Positions 44,392-54,050 are shown, counted from the stretch's first letter. The stretch: DNA of 64,000 nt from Rhizobiaceae bacterium (GCA_029233925.1 JARGOX010000024.1:1-64000); one strand, 5' to 3'. The notes: a model not told the origin generated them from the letters alone. Translations and numbers: made by a program.

Positions 44392-44955
44392 ATGGGACAG
44401 GCTTTTGAATATGCACAGCGTGTCATTGATCGCGTCACAATGGCACTCAATGTCGTCGGCACATTGCTGATTCTCGCCCTGATGTTGCTGATCAATGGTG
44501 ATGTCCTTGGTCGCGGGCTGTTTGACGCGCCGATTTCAGGTGTGCCCGAACTCGTCAGCATGTCGATTGTTGCAATTGTTTTTCTGCAAGTTGGGCAGGC
44601 TTTTCGCATGGGCCGTTTCACCCGCACCGACGCCTTGATCAGCGGTCTTTCCCGCTCGGCTCCGCGCGTGCGGGCATTTCTCGAAATGATCTATTGCAGC
44701 GCCGGGCTGGGCATCGTTCTGGTGCTGCTGCAAGCCAGTTACCCGCTCTTTCAAAAATCATGGGATCGCGGCACCTATGTGGGCACCGTCGGTGATTTCA
44801 TTGCGCCGATCTGGCCGGTAAAACTGACCATTCTGGTCGGCTGCAGCATTCTTGTACTGCAACTCTTCATGGCTGTGATCCGTGCATTAATGCTGGTGTG
44901 GTCCGGAAGTCCTGCGCAAACGGTGGATGGAGTGAGCCCACATGACGCCCTTTGA
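44392..44955 (+). CDS. dctQ: TRAP transporter small permease DctQ
   Basis: A 187-residue membrane protein with four helices in the DctQ pattern (NVVGTLLILALMLLINGDVLGRG with the family GR motif; VPELVSMSIVAIVFLQVG; GLGIVLVLLQASYPL; LTILVGCSILVLQL). I prefer ATG 44392, with GGAAAG upstream, to a longer start inside the hairpin region. Its last bases overlap dctM by 14. Confidence 0.86.
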   Translation: MGQAFEYAQRVIDRVTMALNVVGTLLILALMLLINGDVLGRGLFDAPISGVPELVSMSIVAIVFLQVGQAFRMGRFTRTDALISGLSRSAPRVRAFLEMIYCSAGLGIVLVLLQASYPLFQKSWDRGTYVGTVGDFIAPIWPVKLTILVGCSILVLQLFMAVIRALMLVWSGSPAQTVDGVSPHDAL

Positions 44956-46255
44956 AATAGGCATGGCTGCATTGCTGGTGATGGTGGTGCTGGTCTATGT
45001 GGGCATGTATGTTCCACTGGCGCTGATGCTGGTTTCCTACGGTGCCGTGTGGATGATCAAGGGGTCACCGGTGCTCGCCGGAAAACTCCTCGCGCTCGCC
45101 GCATCCGAAACCATATCAAGCTATTTTTTCGGTGTCGTGCCGCTCTTCGTTCTGATGGGCTATATCGTCTCCGTGACGGGGATGGGGCGTGATGCCTTTG
45201 ATGTTGCCAACCAGATGTTCAGGCGGGTACGCGGCGGCCTTGGGATAGGAACGGTCGGTGCCAATGCGATCTTTGCGGCCATCACCGGTATCTCCATTGC
45301 ATCGGCTGCCGTATTCACCCGTATTGCTGTCCCCGAAATGGTGCGCCATGGCTATACCAAACGGTTTTCCGTTGGCGTCGTCGCCGGCTCCTCGGTTCTG
45401 GGCATGCTCATCCCACCCAGCCTGCTTCTCATTCTCTACGGGCTGCTGACAGAGCAATCGGTCGGCGATCTCTTCATTGCCGGCATTATTCCCGGCCTGT
45501 TGCTGGCGCTGGTCTTTGGTCTTGGCGTCTACGCCATGGCGCGTTTCTGGCCAGGTTTTGTCGGCGAGAATCTGTCCCATGACGACGAAGCGTCGCTCAG
45601 TTCCACAGAAATGCTCCAGAAAGGTCTGCCGATTGCCGCTCTGATCATTCTGGTTCTGGGCGGGCTTTATGCCGGCTGGTTCACCCCGATTGAAGCTGGC
45701 GCAGTTGGATGTATGGGGGCGATCATCATAGGGCTTTTGCGACGCTCGCTGAGCTGGAAGGATTTCTGGAGCGTGCTGACCGACACCGGGCTGGTGACGG
45801 CGTCGGTGTGTTTCCTCATCATCGCTGCGCAAATGTATTCGCGCATGCTTGCCCTGTCCGGTGCACCGGGAGAGTTCGGACAGTTTGTGGCGACAGCCGA
45901 TATCGGCTTCTGGGGTGTGGTTCTGGCCTATGTCCTGCTGGTGATTGCTATGGGCACGATACTGGATTCATCCTCCATCATGCTGATCCTGGTTCCCTTG
46001 ATGCTGCCGGTTCTCCAACCGATGAATATTGATCTGATCTGGTTCGGGATTGTCACTGTCCTGGCGGTGGAAATAGGTCTGTTGACGCCGCCATTCGGCC
46101 TGTCGGTCTTTGTCATAAAATCCACGCTGAATGACGATTCCATCACACTTGGCGACATTTTTGTCGGGGCAGCTCCCTTTGCCCTGATGATGCTTTTTGT
46201 TCTGGCGCTGGTTCTGGTGTTCCCGGTTCTGGCAACCTTTCCTCTGGGCTACTGA
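44942..46255 (+). CDS. dctM: TRAP transporter large permease DctM
   Basis: A 437-residue polytopic protein with about twelve helices. Family motifs are visible: GMGRDAFDVANQMF, ANAIFAAITGISIASAAVF and VLGMLIPPSLLLILYGLLTEQS. It forms the sodium-coupled channel of the TRAP system together with DctQ and DctP. The cyclase-family gene follows 12 bases after the stop, so transport and catabolism are probably one transcript. Confidence 0.9.
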   Translation: MTPFEIGMAALLVMVVLVYVGMYVPLALMLVSYGAVWMIKGSPVLAGKLLALAASETISSYFFGVVPLFVLMGYIVSVTGMGRDAFDVANQMFRRVRGGLGIGTVGANAIFAAITGISIASAAVFTRIAVPEMVRHGYTKRFSVGVVAGSSVLGMLIPPSLLLILYGLLTEQSVGDLFIAGIIPGLLLALVFGLGVYAMARFWPGFVGENLSHDDEASLSSTEMLQKGLPIAALIILVLGGLYAGWFTPIEAGAVGCMGAIIIGLLRRSLSWKDFWSVLTDTGLVTASVCFLIIAAQMYSRMLALSGAPGEFGQFVATADIGFWGVVLAYVLLVIAMGTILDSSSIMLILVPLMLPVLQPMNIDLIWFGIVTVLAVEIGLLTPPFGLSVFVIKSTLNDDSITLGDIFVGAAPFALMMLFVLALVLVFPVLATFPLGY

Positions 46256-46267
46256 CGGAGAAAAATC

Positions 46268-47050
46268 ATGCCTCGTAGAATAGTTGATCTGTCTGTGGCT
46301 CTGGAAGTCGGCATTGCTTCGGATCCACCACCGATGTTTCCGCAAATCGATTACCTGGACCATAAATCCACAGCCGAACAGGTGGCGAGTTATTTTCCCG
46401 GCCTCAAAAAGGAAGATCTGCCGGGCGGGGAGGGCTGGGCCGTCGAGCAATTGCGCATCACGACCCACAATGGAACCCACCTTGACGCGCCCTACCACTT
46501 CCATTCGACCATGAACAATGGCGAGCGGGCGATCACCATTGATGAAGTGCCTCTGGACTGGTGTTTTCAAAGGGGGGTCAAACTTGATTTCCGCCATTTT
46601 GCCGATGGCTATGTTGTGACGGCCAGTGATGTGGAGGCAGAGCTTGCCCGCATTAATCATCAACTCCAGCCGCTGGACATCGTTCTGGTCAATACGGCTG
46701 CGGGTGCCCGCTATGGTCATGCAGACTATGTCTCAACGGGCTGCGGCATGGGGCGCGAGGCAACGCTCTATCTGCTTGAGCGTGGTGTGCGTGTCACCGG
46801 CACGGATGCCTGGAGCTGGGATGCGCCCTTTGTTCATACGGCACAGGAATTCCAGAAAACCCATGATGCCAGTCTCATCTGGGAAGGTCATCGGGCGGGA
46901 ATGGAAATCGGTTATTGTCACATCGAAAAACTGGCCAATCTCGAGACTTTGCCGGCCACCGGTTATGAGGTCTCGTGTTTTCCATACAAAATCAAGGGCG
47001 CATCGGCGGGCTTCACCCGTGCAGTCGCCATTTTCCAGGATGAGGAATAA
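46268..47050 (+). CDS. Cyclase family protein (kynurenine formamidase-like hydrolase)
   Basis: A 260-residue metal-dependent hydrolase of the cyclase family. The metal motif HNGTHLDAPYHF is intact, with a further ligand region TGCGMGREATLYLLERGVR. Members cleave amides or cyclic substrates (kynurenine formamidase, isatin hydrolase and others). It is embedded in the TRAP operon and ends four bases before the BKACE gene. This supports a role in degrading the imported compound. Confidence 0.84.
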   Translation: MPRRIVDLSVALEVGIASDPPPMFPQIDYLDHKSTAEQVASYFPGLKKEDLPGGEGWAVEQLRITTHNGTHLDAPYHFHSTMNNGERAITIDEVPLDWCFQRGVKLDFRHFADGYVVTASDVEAELARINHQLQPLDIVLVNTAAGARYGHADYVSTGCGMGREATLYLLERGVRVTGTDAWSWDAPFVHTAQEFQKTHDASLIWEGHRAGMEIGYCHIEKLANLETLPATGYEVSCFPYKIKGASAGFTRAVAIFQDEE

Positions 47051-47053
47051 ATC

Positions 47054-47992
47054 ATGGCTCTTAAAATGAAGAAAGTCATCATCACCTGTGCCGTCACAGG
47101 TGGTGTACACACCCCAACCATGTCTGATGCATTGCCGGTGACACCCGATGAAATTGCCCAGCAATCCATTGATGCGGCAGAAGCCGGTGCCTCCATCATC
47201 CATCTGCATGCCCGCAATCCCGAAGACGGTCGTCCGACACCGGATCCGGCCGTCTTCATGCAGTTTCTGCCGCGCATCAAACAGGCCACCAATGCCGTGA
47301 TCAACATCACCACGGGCGGCGGTCTGGGCATGACGGTTGAGGAACGGCTGGCGGCCCCACTGCTGGCGGAACCGGAAATGTGTTCGCTGAACATGGGCTC
47401 GATGAATTTTTCACTGCACCCGCTCGCCGCCAAATATCCGAGCTTCAAACATGACTGGGAAAAACCGTTTCTGGAAGGCAGTGAGGATTTCATCTTCCGC
47501 AACACATTCCGTGACATTCGCGCCATCCTGCAACATCTGGGGGATGGATGTGGTACGCGTTTTGAACATGAATGTTATGATATCGGCCATCTCTACAATC
47601 TTGCCCATTTCGTCGACGCCGGTCTGATCAAGCCGCCCTTTCTGGTCCAGTCAATCTTCGGGATTCTGGGCGGGATCGGTGCCGACATGGAAAATGTCCT
47701 GTTCATGAAGCAGACGGCTGACCGGCTGTTTGGTGACGATTATGTCTGGTCCGTGCTGGCAGCCGGACGATTCCAGATGCCCTTTGTCACACAGGCGGCC
47801 ATGTTGGGCGGCAATGTGCGTGTCGGACTTGAGGATTCGCTCAATATCGGGCGCGGTGAACTGGCCACGTCCAACGCACAGCAGGTCAGAAAGATAAGGA
47901 TCATTCTGGAGGAACTGGGCATGGAAATAGCGTCTCCCGATGATGCCCGCGACATTCTTCAACTCAAGGGCGGTGACCGGGTCAAATTCTGA
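47054..47992 (+). CDS. BKACE family 3-keto-acid cleavage enzyme (DUF849)
   Basis: A 312-residue DUF849 protein. The zinc motif HLHARNPEDGRPT is present and the C-terminal RVGLEDSLNIGRG segment is typical. BKACE enzymes cleave a beta-keto acid with acetyl-CoA to give a CoA ester and acetoacetate; substrate varies by subgroup. It begins MALKMKKVIITCAVTGG, where the first residues include the conserved TCAVTGG. Together with the cyclase gene it would process the imported keto-acid or amide. Confidence 0.87.
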   Translation: MALKMKKVIITCAVTGGVHTPTMSDALPVTPDEIAQQSIDAAEAGASIIHLHARNPEDGRPTPDPAVFMQFLPRIKQATNAVINITTGGGLGMTVEERLAAPLLAEPEMCSLNMGSMNFSLHPLAAKYPSFKHDWEKPFLEGSEDFIFRNTFRDIRAILQHLGDGCGTRFEHECYDIGHLYNLAHFVDAGLIKPPFLVQSIFGILGGIGADMENVLFMKQTADRLFGDDYVWSVLAAGRFQMPFVTQAAMLGGNVRVGLEDSLNIGRGELATSNAQQVRKIRIILEELGMEIASPDDARDILQLKGGDRVKF

Positions 47993-48016
47993 TCAGGGCA
48001 AGTGAAAGGTACGACA

Positions 48017-48505
48017 ATGACACAGATGCCAGCCGAGGCGATTGTCCAGTTTGACTGTCATGGCACCGCCGTTGGAAAAATGCGCAACGAACTCGACATT
48101 CACATGGTGCAGCCGTCTGAAGAACATTTTCAGATGGCCAGTGACGAAGGCCCGTTCCACGGCGGGGACGCCACCGCACCGCCGCCGCTGGCCCTGTTCG
48201 TCGGCGCTTTGACCGGTTGCATCATGACCCAGATAAGGGCCTTTGCAAAACGCCTTGGTGTGACGCTGAATGATCTGCAGGTGGACACGCGGGTACAGTG
48301 GAACTGGAAAGCCGTCGGGCGTGTCTATGAAACAGCGCCCCGAAGCTTTGAGATCGATGTGACGATTGACAGTCCCGATTCCATCGAAAAGGTGCTGGAA
48401 CTGGTCGAAACGGCCAAAAAGGGCTGTTTTCTCGAGCAGACCCTTGGCGTCAAAAACACCATCCACCACCGTATCAAGACAGCGGACGGGTGGCTTGATG
48501 CTTGA
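48017..48505 (+). CDS. OsmC family protein
   Basis: A 162-residue OsmC-like protein. The two redox cysteines are both present, in GALTGCIMTQI and ETAKKGCFLEQTLG. Family members reduce organic peroxides or have related roles. I choose ATG 48017, with AAAGGT nine bases upstream; GTG 48002 is in frame. It is the last gene of the TRAP-cyclase-BKACE run. Confidence 0.83.
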   Translation: MTQMPAEAIVQFDCHGTAVGKMRNELDIHMVQPSEEHFQMASDEGPFHGGDATAPPPLALFVGALTGCIMTQIRAFAKRLGVTLNDLQVDTRVQWNWKAVGRVYETAPRSFEIDVTIDSPDSIEKVLELVETAKKGCFLEQTLGVKNTIHHRIKTADGWLDA

Positions 48506-48532
48506 GCACTAACGATACATCAGCGGTTGGTA

Positions 48533-48964
48533 TCAGTCTCGAACAACCAGGACCGATTGCTGCGCGTGCCGCACGACACGGGCGGCATTCGGGCCCAACA
48601 GGTAATCCTTCAAAGCCGGTCGGTGTGACCCGATGACAATGAGATCGGCTTTGCACTGCCTGGCCGCCTCAAGGATCTCTTCGTAGATATTGCCGTGGGC
48701 GACGATATGCTGGAGGCGGATGCCTGCAGGCACATGTTTGCTGGTGAATTCATGCAAGGCCGCCGTTGCCTGCTGGATCATGCTGGTTTCATGGTTCTCG
48801 GGAAAGTAGGTCCCGACAACACTCAAACCATAATCGGGAACCACGCAGACCACGTGCAGGCTGTTCACATCATCCATGACTTCAAGGGCCGCCTTGACAA
48901 CGCGAACGGATGAATCCTCATCTTTCAGGTCAATGGTTGCAAGGATATGTTTGAACATATGCAT
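48533..48964 (-). CDS. Universal stress protein (UspA family)
   Basis: A 143-residue UspA-like protein with the nucleotide-binding C-terminal stretch (LIVIGSHRPALKDYLLGPNAARVVRH cut across about 108-133) and conserved VLVVRD at the end. It lies 16 bases after the fused TRAP permease gene on the same strand and is probably its operon partner; Usp genes are often linked to TRAP systems. Confidence 0.86.
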   Translation of the reverse strand: MHMFKHILATIDLKDEDSSVRVVKAALEVMDDVNSLHVVCVVPDYGLSVVGTYFPENHETSMIQQATAALHEFTSKHVPAGIRLQHIVAHGNIYEEILEAARQCKADLIVIGSHRPALKDYLLGPNAARVVRHAQQSVLVVRD

Positions 48965-48980
48965 GGACTTATACTCCCTG

Positions 48981-51794
48981 TTAGGCGGTTTGCGGTCCGG
49001 CTGTATCCCGCCGCCGCCGTTGCAGGAAAAAGATCAGGCCCAGCAACGCAAGGGCCGGAATAAAGAACAATGTCTTGGGCGGTTGATTGGTCGGAATGAG
49101 AACCTGTGTCACCACCTGATCAAATTCAAACCCGGCTGCCTGAGCTTTCGAATCATAGGCGGCATTGTCGACAATCATCTTGCCGTCATCCTCAAGCAGT
49201 TCGAGCCCGTAGGCCTCCAGTCTTTCTGCCCCTGAAGGCTCGTCACCCACTTCAATTTCCATGGTCAGGGTGATCGGATCCCCAACACTGTCAAAACCAT
49301 CAACGATAACCCGGACATCACTGCCCGGCTCCACCTTGCCAACCGCATCTGCAAAGCTGATCGGGTTCACGCTGGTATAGGGTGAATAGGCGTAATCCAT
49401 CCAGAATCCCGGCCTGAAGAGTGTAAAGGCGACCAATATGAGTACAACGGATTCCCACAGGCGCGAGCGCACGATGAAATAACCTTGCGTCCCGGCGGTA
49501 AATATCAAGAGCGCCGCCGTCGCCGTAATGAAGACGAATACGCCTTGCGCCCAGGTCACATCAATCAGCAACAGGTCGGTATTGAAGATGAACAGGAACG
49601 GCAAAAGGGCCGTGCGCATCGAATAGAAGAACGCAATGAACCCGGTTCGTATGGGGTCGCCGCCAGAGACAGCCGCCGCTGCAAAGGAGGCCAGTCCGAC
49701 AGGTGGCGTCACATCCGCCATGATCCCGAAATAGAAGACAAAAAGATGCACCGCGATCAGTGGCACGATGAGGCCGTTTTGTTGTCCGAGAGCCACGATG
49801 ACCGGCGCCAGCAGGGATGATACGACAATATAGTTTGCTGTTGTCGGCAGCCCCATGCCCAAAATCAAGCTGAGGATGGCCGTGAAGATCAGGATCAGCA
49901 TGATTTGACCCTGCGACAGAAACTCGACCAGCGCCGCCAGAACAGCGCCGACACCCGTTTGAGAAACGGCTCCAACGATGATGCCGGCAGCGGCTGTAGC
50001 GATGCCGATGCCAATCATGTTGCGCGCACCGGCGATCATGCCCTCAATCAGTTCATTGAAGCCCTGATTGAACGTGCCGGCCTGAGGCTCTCCGCGGAAC
50101 CGCGCAAAGAGGGAGCGCTGGGTCAGCAGGATGAAGATCATGAAGGCCGTCGCCCAGAAGGCAGACAGGGATGGGGACAATCGTTCCACCATCAGGCACC
50201 AGATCAGCACGAGAACGGGCAGCAGGAAGTGCAGCCCGGATTTGACCGTTGGTCCGGCTTCAGGAAGCCGCACAACCGGTTCATTAGGATCGTCGAGTTC
50301 CAGGTCGGGATAGGCTGAACAGAACTTGATCAGGCCCACATAGGTCAGGCCGAGCAAAGCAGCGATTACCCAGGGCGTTGCTTCGCCTGCATAGGCGCCG
50401 AGTGTCTGCACCAGATAGAATACGCCGAAGGCGCAAATCACTGTCAGACCCAGAACCAGGCCGCCGGTTGAAATGACCTGTGCTCTCTTGTCCGCCGTCA
50501 GCCGCGTGTTCAATACCGCAAAAAAGGCAAAGACCAGACCAAGCACAATGGCCACCGCCAGCAGCTTGCTGTCGGCGGCCTGCAGCGCCTGAAACATCGC
50601 AAACAGATAGTATATGGCACTGGCAGCAGCCATGATGACCGCCATGGTGATGCCGAAGGAAATCAGACCCCATTTCAGCGGCTTGGGCTCGTTGGCGCGG
50701 GGCAGACCGGCCATGCCCATCTTTTTGGCTTCCAGATGCACGATATAAACAAGAGCGATATAGGAGATGATGGCCGGAAGAAAGGCGTGTTTGACCACCT
50801 CAAAATAGGAAATGCCGATATATTCAACCATCAGGAAGGCGGCCGCACCCATCACCGGCGGCATGATCTGCCCATTGACGGATGACGCCACTTCGACGGC
50901 GCCGGCTTTTTCGGCACTGAAGCCAACACGGCGCATCATGGGGATTGTGAATGTGCCCGTTGTCACCACATTGGCGATGGACGAGCCGGAAATCAGGCCA
51001 GTCATGCCGGAGGCAACCACTGCGGCCTTAGCCGGACCGCCACTGTAATGGCCCATCAACGAGAACGCGACCTTGATAAAATAATTGCCTGCGCCCGCCT
51101 TGTCGAGCAATGCTCCAAACAGAACGAACAGGAACACAAGATCGGTGGAAACACCCAGTGCTATGCCAAAGACGCCTTCGGTCGACAGCCATTGATGATA
51201 GGCGACAGCGTTGAAACTGGCGCCTTTCCAGGCAAGGATACCTGGCGCATAGGGCCCCAGAAACGTGTAGCCAAGAAAGACGATGGCGACCACCATCAAG
51301 GGTGGCCCAAGCGCTCTGCGCGTGGCCTCCAGCAGCAGGATGATGCCGATGACGGAAACGATGACATCCATGCTGTTGGGATTGGCCGGCCTGTCAGACA
51401 GGCGCGTGCCCATCAGGTTCTTGACGATTTCCGTGTCGAAGAAAAACAGATAGAGCGAACATAATGTTGCAATGATCGCCAAAATCCAGTCCATGGACGG
51501 AATGGTTCTGCGCGGTGAACTTTTGAAAGCCGGGAAAGCCAGATAGGCAAGAAACAGTGCGAATGCCAGATGGATGGGGCGCGCTTCGCCGCTGGAAAAG
51601 ACACCAAAACCGGTCGTATAGGGCAGGGGGGAAGCGATCCAGACCTGAAACAGTGACCAGACAAGGGCGACGCCCGCTATCAGCAGGGCGACATTCCGGT
51701 TGGATGGATTGCGACCACCTGTATCGGACGAGGCAACCAGATCTTCCAGTTCAGCGTCGCTCAGTTTTGCTGCGTTCGCATTGCTGTCGGACAT
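48981..51794 (-). CDS. TRAP transporter fused permease (DctQM-type, TAXI system)
   Basis: A 937-residue fused permease, DctQ-like N-terminal part and DctM-like C-terminal part in one chain, about 17 or more helices. TRAP signatures include SGSSIANVVTTGTFTIPMM and GMGLPTTANYIVVSSLLAP. An about 150-residue extracytoplasmic domain near the C-terminus (SYSPYTSVN onward) carries no recognised motif. I start at ATG 51794 (MSDSNANAAKLSD), with GGGGGTGG upstream. It pairs with the TAXI binding protein just upstream. Confidence 0.9.
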   Translation of the reverse strand: MSDSNANAAKLSDAELEDLVASSDTGGRNPSNRNVALLIAGVALVWSLFQVWIASPLPYTTGFGVFSSGEARPIHLAFALFLAYLAFPAFKSSPRRTIPSMDWILAIIATLCSLYLFFFDTEIVKNLMGTRLSDRPANPNSMDVIVSVIGIILLLEATRRALGPPLMVVAIVFLGYTFLGPYAPGILAWKGASFNAVAYHQWLSTEGVFGIALGVSTDLVFLFVLFGALLDKAGAGNYFIKVAFSLMGHYSGGPAKAAVVASGMTGLISGSSIANVVTTGTFTIPMMRRVGFSAEKAGAVEVASSVNGQIMPPVMGAAAFLMVEYIGISYFEVVKHAFLPAIISYIALVYIVHLEAKKMGMAGLPRANEPKPLKWGLISFGITMAVIMAAASAIYYLFAMFQALQAADSKLLAVAIVLGLVFAFFAVLNTRLTADKRAQVISTGGLVLGLTVICAFGVFYLVQTLGAYAGEATPWVIAALLGLTYVGLIKFCSAYPDLELDDPNEPVVRLPEAGPTVKSGLHFLLPVLVLIWCLMVERLSPSLSAFWATAFMIFILLTQRSLFARFRGEPQAGTFNQGFNELIEGMIAGARNMIGIGIATAAAGIIVGAVSQTGVGAVLAALVEFLSQGQIMLILIFTAILSLILGMGLPTTANYIVVSSLLAPVIVALGQQNGLIVPLIAVHLFVFYFGIMADVTPPVGLASFAAAAVSGGDPIRTGFIAFFYSMRTALLPFLFIFNTDLLLIDVTWAQGVFVFITATAALLIFTAGTQGYFIVRSRLWESVVLILVAFTLFRPGFWMDYAYSPYTSVNPISFADAVGKVEPGSDVRVIVDGFDSVGDPITLTMEIEVGDEPSGAERLEAYGLELLEDDGKMIVDNAAYDSKAQAAGFEFDQVVTQVLIPTNQPPKTLFFIPALALLGLIFFLQRRRRDTAGPQTA

Positions 51795-51850
51795 TCGACC
51801 ACCCCCGGGTATTCTGTTTTGAATCGGATTATAATTTTGCGAATAGACAA

Positions 51851-51878
51851 TTGAGGGCGGCACAACAGCCGCCCTCAA
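51851..51878 (-). promoter_or_regulatory. Intercistronic hairpin between TAXI gene and fused permease
   Basis: TTGAGGGCGGC (51851-51861) and GCCGCCCTCAA (51868-51878) form a perfect 11-bp stem with a six-base loop, 12 bases after the binding-protein stop. As in the DctPQM operon it is well placed to make binding protein in excess over permease. Confidence 0.65.
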
Positions 51879-51890
51879 AACAGGGTTGGA

Positions 51891-52859
51891 TTACATCCAG
51901 CCGCGTTCCTTGTAATATTTGACAGCGCCGTCATGCATCGGCGCAGACAGATTTTTCTTGATCATGTCTTCTTCCTTGAGATTTGCAAAGGCCGGGTGCA
52001 TTTTCTTGAACCGGTCAAAATTCTCAAAGACAGCCTTGGTGATCTCGTAGACGATCTCTTCGGATGTTGCTGTTGACGACACAAATGTCGCCCCGACACC
52101 GAACGTCGTGACATCCTCATCCGTGCCGGTATACATTCCGCCAGGAATTGTCGCGACCGCATAGAACTCGTTTTCGTCGACAAGTTTCTGTGAAGCTTCG
52201 TTGTTGACATTGATCAGTTTGGATTCACACGAAGTTGTTGCTTCCTTGATCGAGCCGTTTGGATGGCCAACAGTGAAGATGATTGCATCGACCTTGTTGT
52301 CGCAAAGGGCTGCGGCCTGCTCTGAAGATTTCAGTTCGGATGCCAGGGCGAAATCGTCCATCGTCCAGCCCATTTCCTTCATCAGCACTTCCATCGTGCC
52401 GCGCTGGCCCGAACCCGGATCACCAACATTGACACGTTTGCCCTTCAGGTCATCAAAGGAATTGATGCCGGAATCAGCCCGTGCCACCACCGTGAAAGGT
52501 TCCTGGTGCACGGAAAACACCGCACGCAGGCCTTCAAACTTGCCGTCCGGAAACTGGTCCGGTGCGGTGCCGTTGTAAGCGTGATACTGCCAGTCGGACT
52601 GGGCGACGCCGAGATCAAGATCGCCTGCGCGGATGCCGTTGATATTTGCAACCGAGCCGCCCGTCGTGTGCGTGCATTTGATTTCGTGGTCTTTCGAGCC
52701 ACGGTTTACCAGCCGACAGATCGCGCCACCAACCTGATAGTAAACACCGGTTTGACCTCCAGTTCCGATGGTAACGAACTTTTCTTCGGCTATTGCGCCA
52801 CCACTTCCAATCAGTGTGAGCGCCATGGCTGTTCCAGCCACCATACTACGTAAAAACAT
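51891..52859 (-). CDS. TAXI family TRAP solute-binding protein
   Basis: A 322-residue periplasmic binding protein with a signal peptide (MVAGTAMALTLIGSGGAIAE) and the TAXI core: VTIGTGGQTGVYYQVGGAICR and NVGDPGSGQRGTMEVLMKEMG. Ligands reported for TAXI proteins include glutamate and 2-ketoacids; this one cannot be assigned. Its start lies 16 bases after the RpiR gene, so the regulator is in the same operon. Confidence 0.9.
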   Translation of the reverse strand: MFLRSMVAGTAMALTLIGSGGAIAEEKFVTIGTGGQTGVYYQVGGAICRLVNRGSKDHEIKCTHTTGGSVANINGIRAGDLDLGVAQSDWQYHAYNGTAPDQFPDGKFEGLRAVFSVHQEPFTVVARADSGINSFDDLKGKRVNVGDPGSGQRGTMEVLMKEMGWTMDDFALASELKSSEQAAALCDNKVDAIIFTVGHPNGSIKEATTSCESKLINVNNEASQKLVDENEFYAVATIPGGMYTGTDEDVTTFGVGATFVSSTATSEEIVYEITKAVFENFDRFKKMHPAFANLKEEDMIKKNLSAPMHDGAVKYYKERGWM

Positions 52860-52875
52860 TAAAAATACTCCATGT

Positions 52876-53811
52876 TCAACTTTGGTCGATCACCGGCCAA
52901 TACTCACCGAGCCGGTGGTTATTCAACTCCACAGCTTCAAGACGTCGACGCACGTCCGGTCCTGATCGCCGAATGATCATTCCCATAAGGGATTCCAGAA
53001 GTGCAAGTGTCGCAATGTAGGAGGAGAAGAATTGCGGACTGTCAGTCGGGACAGTGAAAGAGTGCCCGGCAAAACGATAGGCCGGACAGGAATTCGAGTC
53101 GGAAATGACGATGACAAAAGCCCCTGATTCACAGGCGATCTGGGCCGCGTATATTGATCGCTTCGCGTAGGGTTCCATTGTGATCACAAGGACGGCGTCT
53201 GCGCCTGTCAGGTCTGTCAGCGCCGTGGTCAGCGAAACGCCATTGCTGCCGACAACCTGCCAATGGGTAAAAGCCAGATTGGCCATATAGCCAAAATACT
53301 GGGCAAAGCCGGCCGAGGCGAGACATCCGACAACAAATACCCGTTCGGCCACCACCAGACCGTCCGCCGCAGTGCGCAATCGGTCCAGGTCCAGGTCATT
53401 GGCAAATTTTTCGATGTTGCGGATGGCTGCTGCCGATTGCATCAGGGCGAAGGGCGTTCTGGTCCCACTGTCGTCCTGTGCGATTGCTGACTGAAGTCCG
53501 CTGGCCTTGTCGGCGAAACTGATATGCCGGGCACGGATTGCATGGCGACAAAGCTCACGCAACTCCTCATAGGATCCAAGGTCAAGTGCCTTGGCCAGTC
53601 GCGAAAAGGTCGGCGGATTCATCTTGCTGCCTGTTGCAACCGCGCGCAACGAGCGGCTGGCAACATCATCAAGATGGCCCATCACATGATCTGCCGCAAT
53701 TTTCAGTTGCGGGCTGAGTTCCTCATAGTGATGCGCGATCAAATCATTAATCGTAATCCGTTTGTCCACGCCCAAAACACCCGTTATCCGTTTGGATACA
53801 GACTGTTTCAA
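52876..53811 (-). CDS. MurR/RpiR family regulator
   Basis: A 311-residue regulator with an N-terminal RpiR-type helix-turn-helix (ADHVMGHLDDVASRSLRAVA, NPPTFSRLAKALDLGSYEEL) and a C-terminal SIS domain (RVFVVGCLASAGFAQYFGYM; GADAVLVITMEPYAKRSIYAA). SIS domains sense sugar phosphates or similar ligands. It is the first gene of the leftward TAXI-TRAP-Usp operon. A palindrome lies 133 bases upstream. Confidence 0.86.
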   Translation of the reverse strand: MKQSVSKRITGVLGVDKRITINDLIAHHYEELSPQLKIAADHVMGHLDDVASRSLRAVATGSKMNPPTFSRLAKALDLGSYEELRELCRHAIRARHISFADKASGLQSAIAQDDSGTRTPFALMQSAAAIRNIEKFANDLDLDRLRTAADGLVVAERVFVVGCLASAGFAQYFGYMANLAFTHWQVVGSNGVSLTTALTDLTGADAVLVITMEPYAKRSIYAAQIACESGAFVIVISDSNSCPAYRFAGHSFTVPTDSPQFFSSYIATLALLESLMGMIIRRSGPDVRRRLEAVELNNHRLGEYWPVIDQS

Positions 53812-53943
53812 ACAAGATGCTCATTGTCAATCTGGCAAAATATTGTTTGGTGAATTGAAGTATCTTACACCGGTAATATCACTGAAATGGCAGTGGATTA
53901 CTAGCCTCACTATTTCAAGCGGCCTTTTTTGCGGCTAGATTTT

Positions 53944-53962
53944 ACTGCAATGCAATTGCAGT
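53944..53962. promoter_or_regulatory. Palindrome upstream of the RpiR gene
   Basis: ACTGCAAT (53944-53951), GCA, ATTGCAGT (53955-53962) is a perfect inverted repeat with a three-base spacer. It lies between the RpiR start (53811) and the first RiPP precursor. It fits an operator for the RpiR protein or a boundary element; neither is proven. Confidence 0.45.
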
Positions 53963-54021
53963 TATCCCATAAGAAAAGCCTGTCGAAAGTCGTTCTCGAA
54001 TATGGAATTCACAAATGAAAC

Positions 54022-54050
54022 AATTTGACCTGAGCCGGGTCAGTCAAATT
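54022..54050 (-). terminator. Hairpin at the end of the first RiPP precursor gene
   Basis: AATTTGAC (54022-54029) pairs with GTCAAATT (54043-54050), and the inner TGA/TCA bases extend the stem imperfectly. On the minus strand the hairpin overlaps the stop of the precursor and is followed by a T-rich tail (GTTTCATTTG). A weak terminator or mRNA-stabilising stem is likely. Confidence 0.45.
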
